DNA from: Gracilaria domingensis
Taxonomy: Eukaryota; Rhodophyta; Florideophyceae; Gracilariales; Gracilariaceae
Length of the DNA: 64,000 nt
Reading direction: 5' to 3'
Assembly (NCBI GenBank): GCA_022539475.1
Contig: VCMS01000162.1
Coordinates: forward strand, 124,001-188,000
Shown here: positions 10,400-21,443 of the stretch, piece by piece
Numbering within the stretch: the first letter of the stretch is position 1
Layout of the letters: each line of letters starts with the position of its first letter
Position numbers and translations under genes: made by a program
The notes under the pieces: model-generated
What the model was told of the DNA's origin: nothing
Databases searched by the model: none
What the model saw: only the letters and a program-made list of their open reading frames with translations

Positions 10400-11185
10400 G
10401 CATTAATAAGGTATCTACTAAGTGCTTGTGTGTGATCCCTGTCAACCGAATATGGTAAGCAAGGAGTTGGTAAAGCCAATACTGGTTGTGACGTTACAGC
10501 ATCTCCAACAAACTTTAATGCGAAAGCTTTCGCTTCCGTTTACGGTTGCAGCTCAACTGGTCTGCCCTTTTCCTAAACCTCATGCACTGAAGCCGAAATC
10601 TTAGCCAAATTCAAAAACAATCTACGATACACGATAAAAACCTTATGAACTGTAGAGCAAAACGCCCTGCAGAAGGATGCACTAAAATGCTTTTCATAGT
10701 TGGTTGATGCAATATCTGCTTCGACACTTCATCTTAGAAGAGGTTATTGTGCTAATGGTTCTTTTGTTGGGTATCCCTACGAAGATTAGTGTTTCTGCAC
10801 ACGTCTGCAGAGTTGGCCTAATGCCGGTTGCGCCGTGGCAAGCCTGAACCATGGTTTCACACGTGTAGAGAGTTTCGAGGCTGCGTCAGATAGTAAAATA
10901 TTTTTTTTCATATTTTCAAGTGCCATAGATAAATGGCGGCACCTGGCGCGACGTTACATGAATTAAACCTCAAAAAAGCTTCCGGCTCTGACGTTTTTAC
11001 CGCTTGCGAACGGTTATCGTCCCTAACCAGAGAAACCGCCGCAAACTCGGACTATTTATCCGATCTCTAGCACGAAAGAGTTCTATGTCGTCGACACGAC
11101 ATCGTTTTAATTTTTTTAACGTTGTTTTGTACGTTATACGGCTCTTATTACTCTTCCGTGCTTATGCAGATTTGGCCCACATTGT
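10400..11185. other. Intergenic, nothing recognised
   Basis: Moderately AT-rich DNA with short frames only; no motif, RNA gene or clear repeat seen. Confidence 0.5.
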
Positions 11186-11338
11186 CTAGAAGTATTTCTT
11201 GATCTTGCGAGTCCGCACAGGTGTACGTGGCTCAATGTTCAGCTTCGGCAACAGAGACCTTACCTTCTGATCAAACTCCTGTTTAGGACGAGTTTGTCCT
11301 TCACGAAGTTTGTTGTCCGAGAACTTCATCAAAGCCAT
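11186..11338 (-). CDS. Short basic open frame, 50 codons, possibly a gene fragment
   Basis: ATG at 11338 leads to a 50-residue basic peptide (MALMKFSDNKLREG..., ending RKIKKYF) with an in-frame stop just upstream of the ATG. The Lys/Arg-rich C-terminus looks like the tail of a host protein cut off by the LTR-like block at 11432. No family recognised and chance cannot be excluded. Confidence 0.2.
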   Translation of the reverse strand: MALMKFSDNKLREGQTRPKQEFDQKVRSLLPKLNIEPRTPVRTRKIKKYF

Positions 11339-11431
11339 CAACTAACAAAGAAACTTTGCCTTGAACTGAGCCGGAGCGACTGGTGGCTCTAGAGAAGGTC
11401 AGCAATGAAATGAAAGAGGCTCTGGTGCTCG

Positions 11432-11971
11432 TGTTGTGCAAAACCCAGCGATGGGGAAAGACACGCAAAGGCGGTTCAGACCCTCTCTCAAGAGGCGAGC
11501 ACAGCAGTAGAGCGCTCCCACAGGTACGACACTGCAATTCCGGGTGTAAGACCGGGGTCGACCCTTCCCAAGTAATGGAGGGAGCGAAGCGGCGAAGAAG
11601 ACGCGTCCAGCGGTAGAAAACACACAACACAAGTCGGCAGTAGCGTCACGTGCGTGGCACGCGGTACCCACGAGTGTGGCGATGACACGCGAGAGCGGTA
11701 ATGGCCCACGCGAGTGTGTCGAGCCACGAACGGTATGCAGCGGTACACCAAGTAGTGCTACCTGTATAACAGGGACAGAAATAAAGAAAACACACACAAA
11801 GTAAACACGCGAAAGCGGTAGTGGTGTTAATGATGCCGCGAGGCGGATGATGAACCCTGCGCAAGGTGTCGACTCTCCGGGAGGAGGATATCGGTCACCA
11901 AGGGTGAAACATCAGAGCCGAACACTCGGTTGGTTCGTTTACTTCCCCAGCAATGGGTGCAGCTCAACCTA
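11432..11971 (-). repeat. LTR-like block, second copy of the chromovirus LTR
   Basis: About 540 bp match 34572-35112 at roughly 95% or better by eye, in the same orientation. Both copies start tgttgtgcaaaaccc on the plus strand and end ...agctcaaccta; the flanks differ at both ends. In the 26-35 kb element the block sits just upstream of gag, where the 5' LTR belongs, so this copy is read as a solo or truncated LTR of that family. A clean target duplication is not seen. Confidence 0.65.
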
Positions 11972-13830
11972 GCACCGTCTATTGACGTGCCGATATGTTC
12001 CCGACATCGTCGTGAAAATGGCTGCAGCACGCCCAGATTGGGGTTCACTGCGTTTCATTCACGCCTAATAACCGTCCTGGAGCCCGCGCGATATGCGTCT
12101 GGGCCTTCCCAGTGGGTGCGCAACCAACGTCCGTGACGGTGCCCTTGCCGGCAGTACGGCGAGCGGACTTCCTGCCAAGCAGTGCTGCAGCAACGCTCGA
12201 CACACCCGAACGGGAGCGGTCCTCCTGAACTTCGTTCACTGTCCGGGGGTTCCGGTGCTATACCTCTCTGAGGCGCCTATTTTCCCTTTCAGGGGCGGTT
12301 GCCACACTGTGGAATCGACAAGCGCGATCCGAGGTCACCCAGTACAGTACCCACCTTTTCCTGCCCAATTCCTTCCTCTCCGAGGTCCACCGCCCCGTCA
12401 TGCGGCCACTCACACCACTCAGGTACGCGGCAAATAATCCTCGGAAGGGTTGAAGACTTGCGACAATGTCGAGTCAACGCTTTCGAAGCGGTTTTGCAAA
12501 CTTCGCATATGAAAGTTGGGGTTTTGCAACAACCCCAAAATTGCAGTCGCCATAACTTCTGAACCAGCAACGCTGTGAACAAACCGAGTACACCGGAGAA
12601 CTCCTAAAAACCCGAGCTTTTATTTGACACTAAGATAATTGAGATTGAATACCACTAAGTGGGAAAGCTCGACCCATTTCAGTTCACGAAAATGCGGTCT
12701 AATAATAGATTGTCGAACCGAAACGGTGCCGTAACTCCGAAGTTCTTCAAGATAATTGCGTTCGGTTTCCGCCAAAGTGTTTGTATACATCCAGTGACTA
12801 CTGGTACAAAACCGTTAAAGAAACGAGCGAGTATTCACCGAGTTACGGGTTTTTCGAAGATGACCCTCGCAAGGTACTGTAGAGGTGATACACCCGACAT
12901 CGGAGAACCGCGAAAAAGACCAGAAACGACTGGTAATCGATACCAACGCCTTGTGTGGCTGAACCAGAGACCGCAAGAGGGTGAAAGACGGCCTCCACAA
13001 CGGAGTGAACAGTAGTAGACGTGGTCGAAAGTCGTCGACAGCAGCAATTAAACCGGTAGTCCGTGAAAACGTTCAACCCGATAACTGCGTAACAGACCTT
13101 AAGCAAGGTTCTAACTCTACTAAAAGTAGTCTGCACACCTCACAAAGGGTCTTGAAACTCAAGACTCAACACACCAGCAAGGCTGAGATAACCAATGACA
13201 CCATGAAAATGGGTCGTATATTGAACAACAACCTTCAGACAAGAAGTGTATCCCCCGCTATTGTACCGTGTCAGAACTCACGAGAGCGTCTCGGTACGTG
13301 TCAGAAAACCCGTTGAAACGGTGAGACGAGATGATAAACCGCAGCGCGGTCGCAAACGTGACTCCCGAGAAATCGGTCAACCAAAAACAATCCTCGACGA
13401 CGAGAGTGGCGAACCCTCACAGAGGTGATGAGAACCGATTCTAATCGTCTTTCCGCCGCCCTGTGCGTGAGGATTCGCGCCTTCGCTGCGTGGGGCTCGC
13501 AGTGACAACCGTAAAACGGGTAGCGGCCGTCACTGACGAGAGCGAGCCCTGTTCAACAGGAAAGTGCAAACGGTTATCCAACCGGTAGATACACGTGATG
13601 TACACGGAAATTGTACATCCTTCCGTTAGGGAAAAACCGTGATTGCGGTCCACCACGGTGGTAGCAAACCAGCAAGCTGGATAAAAAACCTAACAGGTAA
13701 ACAACATCGAAAACGATTGAAAAGCGATTAGACACGACATGAGTCGGACTCCAACCGCAAAATGCGAGCAACCAAGTTACCCCACACGGGTGAGGGCCCA
13801 ATGTGAAACTCCTTCTTCATAACGTCTGTC
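11972..13830. other. A/C-skewed non-coding stretch, probably retroelement leader
   Basis: The plus strand is rich in A and C (recurring aaccg, ccgta, acaac words) and open only in short, motif-free frames. The composition resembles the untranslated leader between LTR and gag at 34180-34570 in the same orientation and this stretch adjoins an LTR-like block. No coding similarity recognised. Confidence 0.4.
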
Positions 13831-13855
13831 TCTTGCAGATGCTAGTTTTTGGCGA

Positions 13856-13955
13856 GGGTCGTCCAGAATGTGGCAAGGGTCGTCCAGTAAATTTTTTGAA
13901 AAAATATCGAGATCAATTATTTCAAAATTTGAAGATAATTGCTTGGGTCGTCCAG
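13856..13955 (+). repeat. Three direct copies of gggtcgtccag
   Basis: The 11-mer occurs at 13856-13866, 13877-13887 and 13945-13955, each followed by agaat or agtaa. Function unknown. Confidence 0.8.
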
Positions 13956-14253
13956 AATCGCTGTGCAGTAAATACTGGTGGGTTTTCCACTCGTGCTAGT
14001 TCTTTAGTCGAGGGCTACCTGAACGGTATTTCGCGAAGTCTAGTTTCAGTTTCCATTAAGGTGCACATTACACGATACCTTCTGCGGAATGATACCCTGC
14101 AACGCATGGAATACTAGTGCTTGTACAGATGATGCCCATTATGAAATCATACCGTTTTATTCGTATCTATTCTTCTATCGACCGCTTTTGCTAGCCACTA
14201 CTTCGCTATATTACATGTACCATATCCCCATGATGGAGCGGGTGTAGGCGCAA

Positions 14254-14404
14254 TCTGCGGCAGATGCCGCAGACTGCACGTCCACCATCGGCTGTATCGG
14301 TAGAACAAATACGCACTCCGAGAGGATGAGGCGCGAAGCGCCTCATCCTCTCCGTTCCTCATGTAGGGAACCATGCCCAGATGCATGGTTCCCTACTTGA
14401 GGAA
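14254..14404. repeat. Cluster of three short-loop hairpins
   Basis: Three inverted repeats in 151 bp: 14254-14273 (9-bp arms, 2-nt loop); 14320-14352 (perfect 15-bp arms, gagaggatgaggcgc and its complement, 3-nt loop); and 14355-14404 (22-bp arms with one mismatch, 6-nt loop). The spacing is only a few bases between the last two. Confidence 0.9.
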
Positions 14405-14447
14405 CCTGCACCTGCAACTCGTGAGCTACGTCCGCATCAAAAGTCAT

Positions 14448-15145
14448 TTACCTGTATACGCAAGCAGAAAGTATCCATAAGTTAGTCAATTCTCCGTTGG
14501 ATGCATTTGAAATGCGATGGAACCTACCATTGATAAAACAAAACAGAAACGTTGAGCTAGAAAAGTCGAGGGACCTAGTAACCCGCAAAAGGAAGAAGAA
14601 GAAGGAAAGGGATCGGTTAGATTACCAGCCCACCATCATCGCAAAGCGCGAAAGGTGTCGAAGCGAGAACTCACAAGCAAGGACACCAAGAATGCCCATG
14701 CAACAAACATACCGCAAGATGCGATAAACGAAAGAGCAGTCTATGTCCCAACCAAACACCAGAATCTCTTATCCCGAACAGTCAGACATCGATCTTGAGA
14801 GACGAAATGAAATTGGTGGTGTACCTGTGTACGCAAGCAGAAATTATCTATAAGCTAGTCAATTCTCCGTTGGATACATTTGAAATGCGATGGAACGTAC
14901 CATTGATAAAACAAAACAGAAACGTTGCGTTAGAAAAGTCGAGGGACCTAGTAACTCGCAAAAGGAAGAAGAAGAAGGAAAGGGATCGGTTAGGTTACCA
15001 GCCCACCATCATCGTAAAGCGCGAAAGGTGTCGAAGCGAGAACTCACAAGCAAGGACACCAAGAATGCCCATGCAGCAAACATACCGCAAGATGCGATAA
15101 ACGAGAGAGCAGCCTATGTCCCAAACCAAGTACCAGAATCGTCTA
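14448..15145 (+). repeat. Direct duplication, period 373 bp
   Basis: About 320 bp starting at 14448 are repeated from about 14821, at over 90% identity by eye. Each copy holds an A-rich tract (gcaaaaggaagaagaagaag) and the same short Lys/Arg-rich frame. Stops are not conserved between frames and no domain is recognised, so I treat it as a non-coding tandem duplication. Confidence 0.85.
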
Positions 15146-15194
15146 TCCCGAACACTCAGAGATTCAAGATCTCCAAGGAACCAACTTGGTTTGT

Positions 15195-15280
15195 TGCGCA
15201 GTAGGCTCTAGCTTCTCGCGTCTTGCGCTACTTTTGAAAAGTAGCGCAAGAGGCGAAGATAGAGCCTATGGCGCAACGAA
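15195..15280. repeat. Imperfect 40-bp hairpin
   Basis: Sequence from ttgcgcagtaggctct to the complementary agagcctatggcgcaa folds on itself, with the innermost arms tcttgcgctacttt/aaagtagcgcaaga perfect. The arms contain a few mismatches further out. Confidence 0.8.
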
Positions 15281-15540
15281 ATGAACCATTGTTCGCGTAC
15301 TTACAGTCGTCGCTTTGGGGTACCGGGTTCCCGTTTTCACCCTTCAATCGTTCTATATCTTAGACAAATAGAAGAAGTTGAGGGTGAAAACTTATTTCCT
15401 GCCGTTTGCATGTCGCAGAGCGCGAAGAAACGTGGTGAGGATTGGTTAGTTTAGAGCAAAGATACGTGGAAGGATATGGAAGAACGTACGAATAGACTGC
15501 ACGGAATACATCCATGAGATACGGATGATGTCCGCTTTAT

Positions 15541-15569
15541 GGCGTTCTACTCCGGCGGAGTAGAACGCC
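15541..15569. repeat. Perfect palindrome, 14-bp arms
   Basis: ggcgttctactccg is followed after one base by its exact reverse complement. Lies 240 bp before the transposase relic. Confidence 0.9.
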
Positions 15570-15806
15570 CGACGGTAACGGTATGTCGGACGCCGGAGGC
15601 GCGGCGGCGGCGGCGGAGGGAAGAGATTTATTTTTCTGTGCGAGACTGGACAGGTGTACAGCGTACAACGTTGCGAAACCACAGGTTTATAACCAGTGGT
15701 AGATAATACGAGAAGTACACCCTTGTGTTGAGGTCGACGTGTACCTACGTTCCTTTTTGAACGAAAGCACGTGATTTAAACTCAAAATATATTCTCCTTT
15801 CTCAGC

Positions 15807-18600
15807 ATGACGTCGATCTTGACTGTCGCTCGACCTCCTTCTCCCTTCTTACAACCATCCCTTGCAGTCTTTGTCGTCGTTTCTCGTTCATTTCTTCTTC
15901 CCATGGTCTACTACTGTACACACAAGAAGCGTGGGTGCCCCTTCGTTACTCGCCGAGGAGTCTTATCTCTTCAACAGCATGTCAACCATTGCCCGTTTCG
16001 TCTGAAAGCAGCGCTGGAAGACGACAATAGCCGGCCCATTCGGAGAAGCAAGCGTCTCAAGCTTTCCGCGCCCGCGCCCGCATCTTCCGAAACGGTCACT
16101 GCCCCTTGTCGCCTTCCCGAGCCTTCGGTGTCCGAGGACATCGTCGACCCCACTCCGTGCGCCCCTCCCATTCCGGACACTTCGCATTGTGTTTCTCCTT
16201 CCCCGGGTCCCGCGTCATTAGAGCGAGAACACGGAAGCAGTTCCCGCCCAGTGCCTTCTGAGAAGGCCCTCGGTGATTTGCATATGGATTATCTCACGGT
16301 TTGTCTGGCTTCAGTAGCTTCCAACCTTGGTCATCGTGAGGCAGACGAGCTAATTGGGCTACTCCGGGACCCGCGATTCTCGCAAAAGCGATTCAACGAG
16401 ACCATAACAAGTTCCAAGCGCTGTACAGAACTGAAGAACGCCATTTTCGAACGATACGCCTCAAAGGACGGTTTCAATCGCAGAACTGTCTCGCCAGAAG
16501 GATGTAAGTTCAGCGCCACCATCTACACGAGAGACCCCGTTCAGACACTTGTTAAACAGCTCCAGTTGGCTAACAACGAAAACACATTCTTCCACCCTAT
16601 ACCTCAGACCCACTGCACGAAAATATCTCACCCCATGTCCGGCTCTCTCGCAAGAGACGCCACCTCAAAACTTAAGGAAGTAGTGACGGGCTCTTTGGAT
16701 AGTAGAATAGCGTGGTACTCCCAAGAAATAAGTTAAAGGGAATCTTTCGTAGGTCATCTGCAGGTATGCACCGATAAGTCTTCAACAACTCTAAAGAAAA
16801 CATCGGTTACTGCTTATCCTCTTCACCTCATCTTTCTCAACTTCTCCGACGAGCTACGACGTAAGCGCATCCGTGATGACCTCACAGTAGTGGCATACTT
16901 TCCTACAACACTAGTACAGTTTTTCGCATCTGAACTTCAGATGCGAAAAACTGTACTTGAAGCAGACGCAATCCCATTCCTCTCTAGGAAGTCTCTACGC
17001 GATTCCAGGATGCACATCCTTCAAGAATCTTTTCGTCAAATCTTGTAGCAAATTCTAAATCTAATGCAAAAAGGTTTTCATTTCATCGGCGAAGACGCAC
17101 TATATCGAGTGTGCCTTTTTCTGCAAGTTTTTGTGCGGATATTCTGAGGCTAAGGACATTCTGTCTACTCTTCATGGGACCAAAACGCAAAGCCCTTGTC
17201 GTAGATGCAAATCCCCTCCCTCATCTTTATGCAGTAATGTTCTTACGTCATTCACTGGACCCTCTCAAAACCACACTAAAACTTTTAGTGATAGTTCTTG
17301 AAGAGTCAGAAAGACATACTCAGTTATTCTCGAATATGCAAAGAAAGGCGAAGGAGAAAGAAGTTTACGTCGTGCAAGGGAGAGGAGATCTAAGTCGGAA
17401 ACTCTCATGCGTTCTAATTCCATATCTCTTATTCTGTCGTGCATCAAAACCTCCTTGACCGTAAGATTCATCCAGGGGTTATTTCCATGCAGTCTGTTCG
17501 GAACAAGGAGAGCTCTCTTTGAACAGTTACGCAACTTGCATCTCGGCATATTGAAACCGATTAATACTCCAGAAATCGAGAGACTGTAGTCAGAGACCCT
17601 AAGCACTGCAATAGAATCATCCGCGTCACGTTCATTTCGAACGATACGTACTCAAATCCAGAACTTTACAAACGCAAATCTATCCCCCATGCAATGCAAG
17701 TTTTCTGCCAGAGGTTTGCATATAGATTTGTTTACGCCGAAGAAAGGCAGGTTACTGAATGGAACCTTCATTAAGGCAGATCTCCTTCGAATGATGGATG
17801 CCAAAACATACAAAGACATTGAAATGTTTTTGCTTTCATGATGGAATTCTTTGAAATCTGATAGCGAGCGCAGGACACGGCCCCAATCAGAACAATTTTC
17901 TCTCAGTACTCGGACGTCGCTTGGACTACTTATAGGTTCAATCGTGGCCCATGGTGTAGTGAAAGCTCTATTTCGTCTCTAAGGTGACAGATTGAAGCCT
18001 TTAAATGCTCCTCGACAAAGTGGTCCGCAGCAATTCATAGCTTTGGAATTGGAACTCTGAAGTTTTATCACGGCTCTTAACAGAAGAAGAACTAACACCA
18101 TTGGCAGCATTTTACGGTACCTCTACAACACGTCGATTTATGTCTTCTCTTGTAATGTTGTTGACAGGCCTTGTTAATGGGAGCTGAAGCGATACGATTT
18201 CAATATTGGAACTATTGTCATGTGCTACGAGCCCAAGCACACCGGGCTGAAGGGTTTTCATGACTACCATCTGTTTTGCTTTCACCTACGACTCTTTTCG
18301 CGTTTTCCTTCCATAGAGTTTTAAACTGAATGAATTTAGCACATAGGAGCTGCTACAGCCCCCGTTCTCTAAACCTGTGAGGATCATGTAGCAGTTAGCT
18401 TATCATGACTCCATTTAGTTCTTTTTAGTGTTCCGCAGAGATATCCACTACCACTATAATTCGGGGATTCTATGGTCATTGAAGGCCTTCATTGCTGTTT
18501 ACCCGCCCGTCGTAACGAACCAATTAAATTCAGATATTAACATAAAACGCCAGAGCTGGTGCGCTCATGCTAGACGGTATTACTTCATCTAAATCATCCG
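15807..18600 (+). pseudogene. Plavaka/KDZ-type DNA transposase, decayed
   Basis: The first open frame (15807-16736, 309 codons; an internal ATG at 15903 is equally plausible) has a zinc-finger-like N-terminus (CTHKKRGC...HVNHC), a Pro/Ser-rich linker and then Plavaka-like signatures: NLGHREADELIGLL and YTRDPVQTLVKQL correspond to the GHGKADEFL and RNPVECIRELLG segments of fungal Plavaka transposases. A TAA at 16734-16736 ends it, but the same frame continues to 17048 with VCTDKSSTTLKKTSVTAYPL and LIFLNFSDELRRK, matching the DKT...SAWPVYLTIGNLPKSIRR block. Beyond 17050 the similarity (CGYSEAKDILSTLHGT, CRRCKSPP) jumps between frames. The catalytic region is therefore broken by at least one stop and several frameshifts. 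Terminal repeats were not identified. Confidence 0.7.
16914..16956. repeat. Perfect 21-bp palindrome with a 1-nt loop
   Basis: Arms gtacagtttttcgcatctga plus one further base and the exact complement, separated by a single C at 16935. It lies inside the decayed transposase, where it would encode VQFFASELQMRKTVL in frame. Confidence 0.95.
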
Positions 18601-19189
18601 TAGAATTTGTATATTCACCGGAAACAATGGTGGCGAGTATTTTAAGTAGCTACTAACTCTCGTTACTCTGTTTTTCTGCAGCTCATCCCGGCGCATTACC
18701 ACTTTCGTGCGTGCGGCTGTTGAGGTGCTTTCGTAGTTCGTCACCTTTCTGCATTGAGCAGTGTAAAAAGTGTCGTGTGTCAGTACGTACACAACTTGTA
18801 GCAAACGCATGGTCGTCAGTTTTTTTACTAGGTCAGCATCAATTGGATACGAAAAATAGCTGAGTCTTGTCTGATGAATGTATATTGTGCTTGGAAAAAA
18901 AGGACTGTCAGTAATGCATCAAACTGTGTTTTGGGAGGTGTCGAAAGGCTGAAAAATGGTTTTAAAATGTGTCCGTGAGCAGGGGTTTTAGTGGATCTAG
19001 ACTGATGCGAGTAATGTGTGCGCTCTCGAATTGTGCTTTTTAAGCGCTCATAATACTCGAGATATACTCTCATTTATGTACAGCCGGCGTTGTCTGTACA
19101 GCCCTTTTACCTCCCGCCCATCCACGTGGCCAGCACTGTTCACGTGTTGGCGGGCGGGTACACCGTAATGAGTGCAGGAAGTGTCGAGG
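18601..19189. other. Intergenic, with a stray arm of the palindrome array
   Basis: No gene recognised. The word gtgttttgggaggtgtcga near 18926 recurs as gtgttttgggaggtctt near 19193 and inverted near 19583, tying this stretch to the palindromic array that follows. Confidence 0.5.
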
Positions 19190-19690
19190 AAGGTGTTTTG
19201 GGAGGTCTTGGCATGGTGCCTAAACGTAGCCAGAATGTGCCCGCGGCCGTGGGGGGGGGGGGGGGGCGGGGGGGGGTTGGTTGTGTTAGGGTGGCTACCC
19301 TAACACAGCCGGACCCCCCCGTCCGCGGGCACGTTTTGGCTGGTTTTTTAAAAAATGTGCTTTTTTATGCCCGCGGGTGGGGGGGTCCGGTCGTGTTAGG
19401 GTAGCTACCCTAACACGACCGGACCCCCCCGCCCGCGGGCACGTTTTGGCCGATTTTTTGAAAAATGTGCGATTATATGCCCGCGGGCGGGGGGGTCCGG
19501 TCGTGTTAGGGTACCTACCCTAACACGACCGACCCCCCCCTGCCCGCGGGCACGTTTTCGCCACATTCTGGTAGCGTCCACAGACCTCCCAAAACACACA
19601 AAGCACGCAACACCGTCCAAAATGTAATCTGCCCACGGGCAGGGTGGTCAAGTTGTGTTACGGTAGCGACCCTAACACAACTTGACCTCG
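19190..19690. repeat. Tandem array of large palindromes
   Basis: Four palindromes share the core gtgttaggGTagctACcctaacac, centred near 19295, 19406, 19516 and 19667, so the first three have a period of about 110 bp. The second has arms of about 37 bp (19369-19405 and 19406-19442) that are almost exactly complementary, covering tgcccgcgggtggggg, the gtccggtcgtg segment and the core. Between centres lie acgttttggc and tttttgaaaaatgtgc segments that also pair partly. The outer flanks (tgttttgggaggtct near 19195 and its complement near 19585; ccagaatgtg near 19230 and cacattctgg near 19561) make the whole stretch one large inverted repeat. No transposase and no target duplication were found. Confidence 0.9.
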
Positions 19691-20129
19691 TCCGCTGCCA
19701 GTACATCAGAATGACATTATGACATGTCTGACGAGGCGCGTCTGCAACGACCCGTCTCCAGCAAACCTTCTTCCGCAGGCAAGGCAAAGTGGTGGAAGTT
19801 TCACCACTTTGGCTTGTGCTCCTACCAACCCTACACGCCTCGCTTCCCCGCCCTCACTTTGTACAGAACAAAAACTCGCTCGTTGTTTGTTTCGCACCGC
19901 CCTGAATTTCTCGCGAGTGCACCCACTCAACGCTCGCAGTCGTCCCGTCGTCCGTCGCGCGTGCTTCGCCGCAGCCGTCATCGCCGCCACCTCGCATGAG
20001 CGTAAATCACTGCTCAATGCTTCCGAAGCATGGAAGCATGGGAGTCCCATAAACGCCCATCAACTTCTCTTCAGTGAAGGAACCGTTGCAGCGCGGGGAG
20101 GAACAGCATACGGATGACCAGTATCGTCA

Positions 20130-21390
20130 TTGCATATTGCCGCCTTGAAGGAAACCATGGATGTCGTGGACAAGCTACAGCCGCACGGCACCGAAGTGCC
20201 TGAATCAACCAAAGATAAGGACGAAGCGTTGCGTATTGCCGCTCGGTGCGGACAGAGAGACAATTTGAACAAGCTGTTGCAGCCCAGCGCAGACGCGCAC
20301 TCTGCAACCGAAGATGGATGGAGTGCATTGCATTTTTTCGCCATGAACGGGCACATGTGCGTTGTGAACGAGCTGCAGCACGTCGTTGACGTCCAGAGTG
20401 CAACGATAGCTGATGGGAATGTATTGCATTTTGCTACCTCGAGTGAACACCTGAACGTTGTGAGAGATCTATTTCAGCGCGGCTTGAAACCAGATGCTGC
20501 GACCAATGCTGGTCAGAATGCGGTGCATATTGTCGCCCGAAACGGGCACATTGAAATGGTGAAGGAGCTGCTGCATCGCGGCGCGGACGTGCACAGTGCA
20601 GATCACGACGGTAAGAATGCGTTGCATCATGCTGCCAGCGATGGAAACATAGAGATTAGGAAGGTTTTGCTGTAATTTGGTGTCGACTTGCACAGCGCAG
20701 ACAGCTTCGGTCGGAAAGTGCTGCATCATGATGCCGCATACGGACAGATTGAGATGGTGAAGGATCTGTTGCAGCACGGCTCGGACCTGCATGGCCTAGA
20801 GAACTATCGTCACAATGCACTGCATTTGAGCGCGGTGAAAGGGCACGTTGAGGTGTAGAAGGAGCTGCTGTTGTCGCGTGGCGCCGACTTGTACAGCATA
20901 GAAAAGTACGATCGGAATGCGTTGCATCTCAGGGCGATGTATGGATACTTGGAGGTGATGAACGAGCTTCTGCAGCACAGTGTCGCACAGCGCAGACGAT
21001 CTCGGAATGCGTCGCATCATGCCGCCCGATACGGACACATGGAGGTGGTTAAGGTTGACGTGCACAGCGCAGACACTTTGGTCGAAATTTGTTGCTTATG
21101 CCACCCAAAACGGACACTTTGAGGTGGTAAAGAAGCTGCTGTAGCCCGGCGCCGACTTGCACAGTGCAGACAACCATGTTCGGAATGCGTTGCATCTGAC
21201 CGCGATGGACGGACACATAGAGATTACAAAGGAAATTCTGGAGCGCGGCGCCGACGGGAACAGTGCAGACATCTACGATAGCAATGCTTTTCATCTAGGC
21301 GCGATGAAGGGACACGTTGAGATGGTGAAGAAGCGGTTGCTGCAGTGCGGCTCCAATTTGCCCTGTGCGGACAACTACGGTTCAAGGCGT
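20130..21390 (+). pseudogene. Ankyrin-repeat protein gene, broken
   Basis: About a dozen ankyrin repeats follow one another, each with the pattern (N)ALH(H/L)AAx.GHxEMVKELLxRGADxHSAD. The first frame (20130-20675) holds about six; it ends with a TAA directly after EIRKVLL, and the same frame continues with FGVDLHSADSFGRKVLHHDAA and so on, interrupted by a further TAG within a repeat near 20858 and by frame changes after about 20970. The last clear repeats are at 21157-21370. No ATG with a good context is seen upstream, so the 5' end is also uncertain. The family mediates protein-protein contacts. It directly abuts the HECT relic, and whether the two were one ankyrin-HECT gene is open. Confidence 0.8.
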
Positions 21391-21443
21391 TGGATCATGT
21401 GTAACTTATCCTTTCACCTTACAAGCTATCGGCGACTGGTTTT

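Noticed and set aside
14497-15204. Lys/Arg-rich frames in the tandem duplication as a gene
   Set aside because: The frame arises from an A-rich tract, is duplicated with the repeat and has no domain.
19280-19690. Telomere-like TTAGGG sequence
   Set aside because: ttaggg occurs once per palindrome arm, not as a tandem run; the unit is a 110-bp palindrome.
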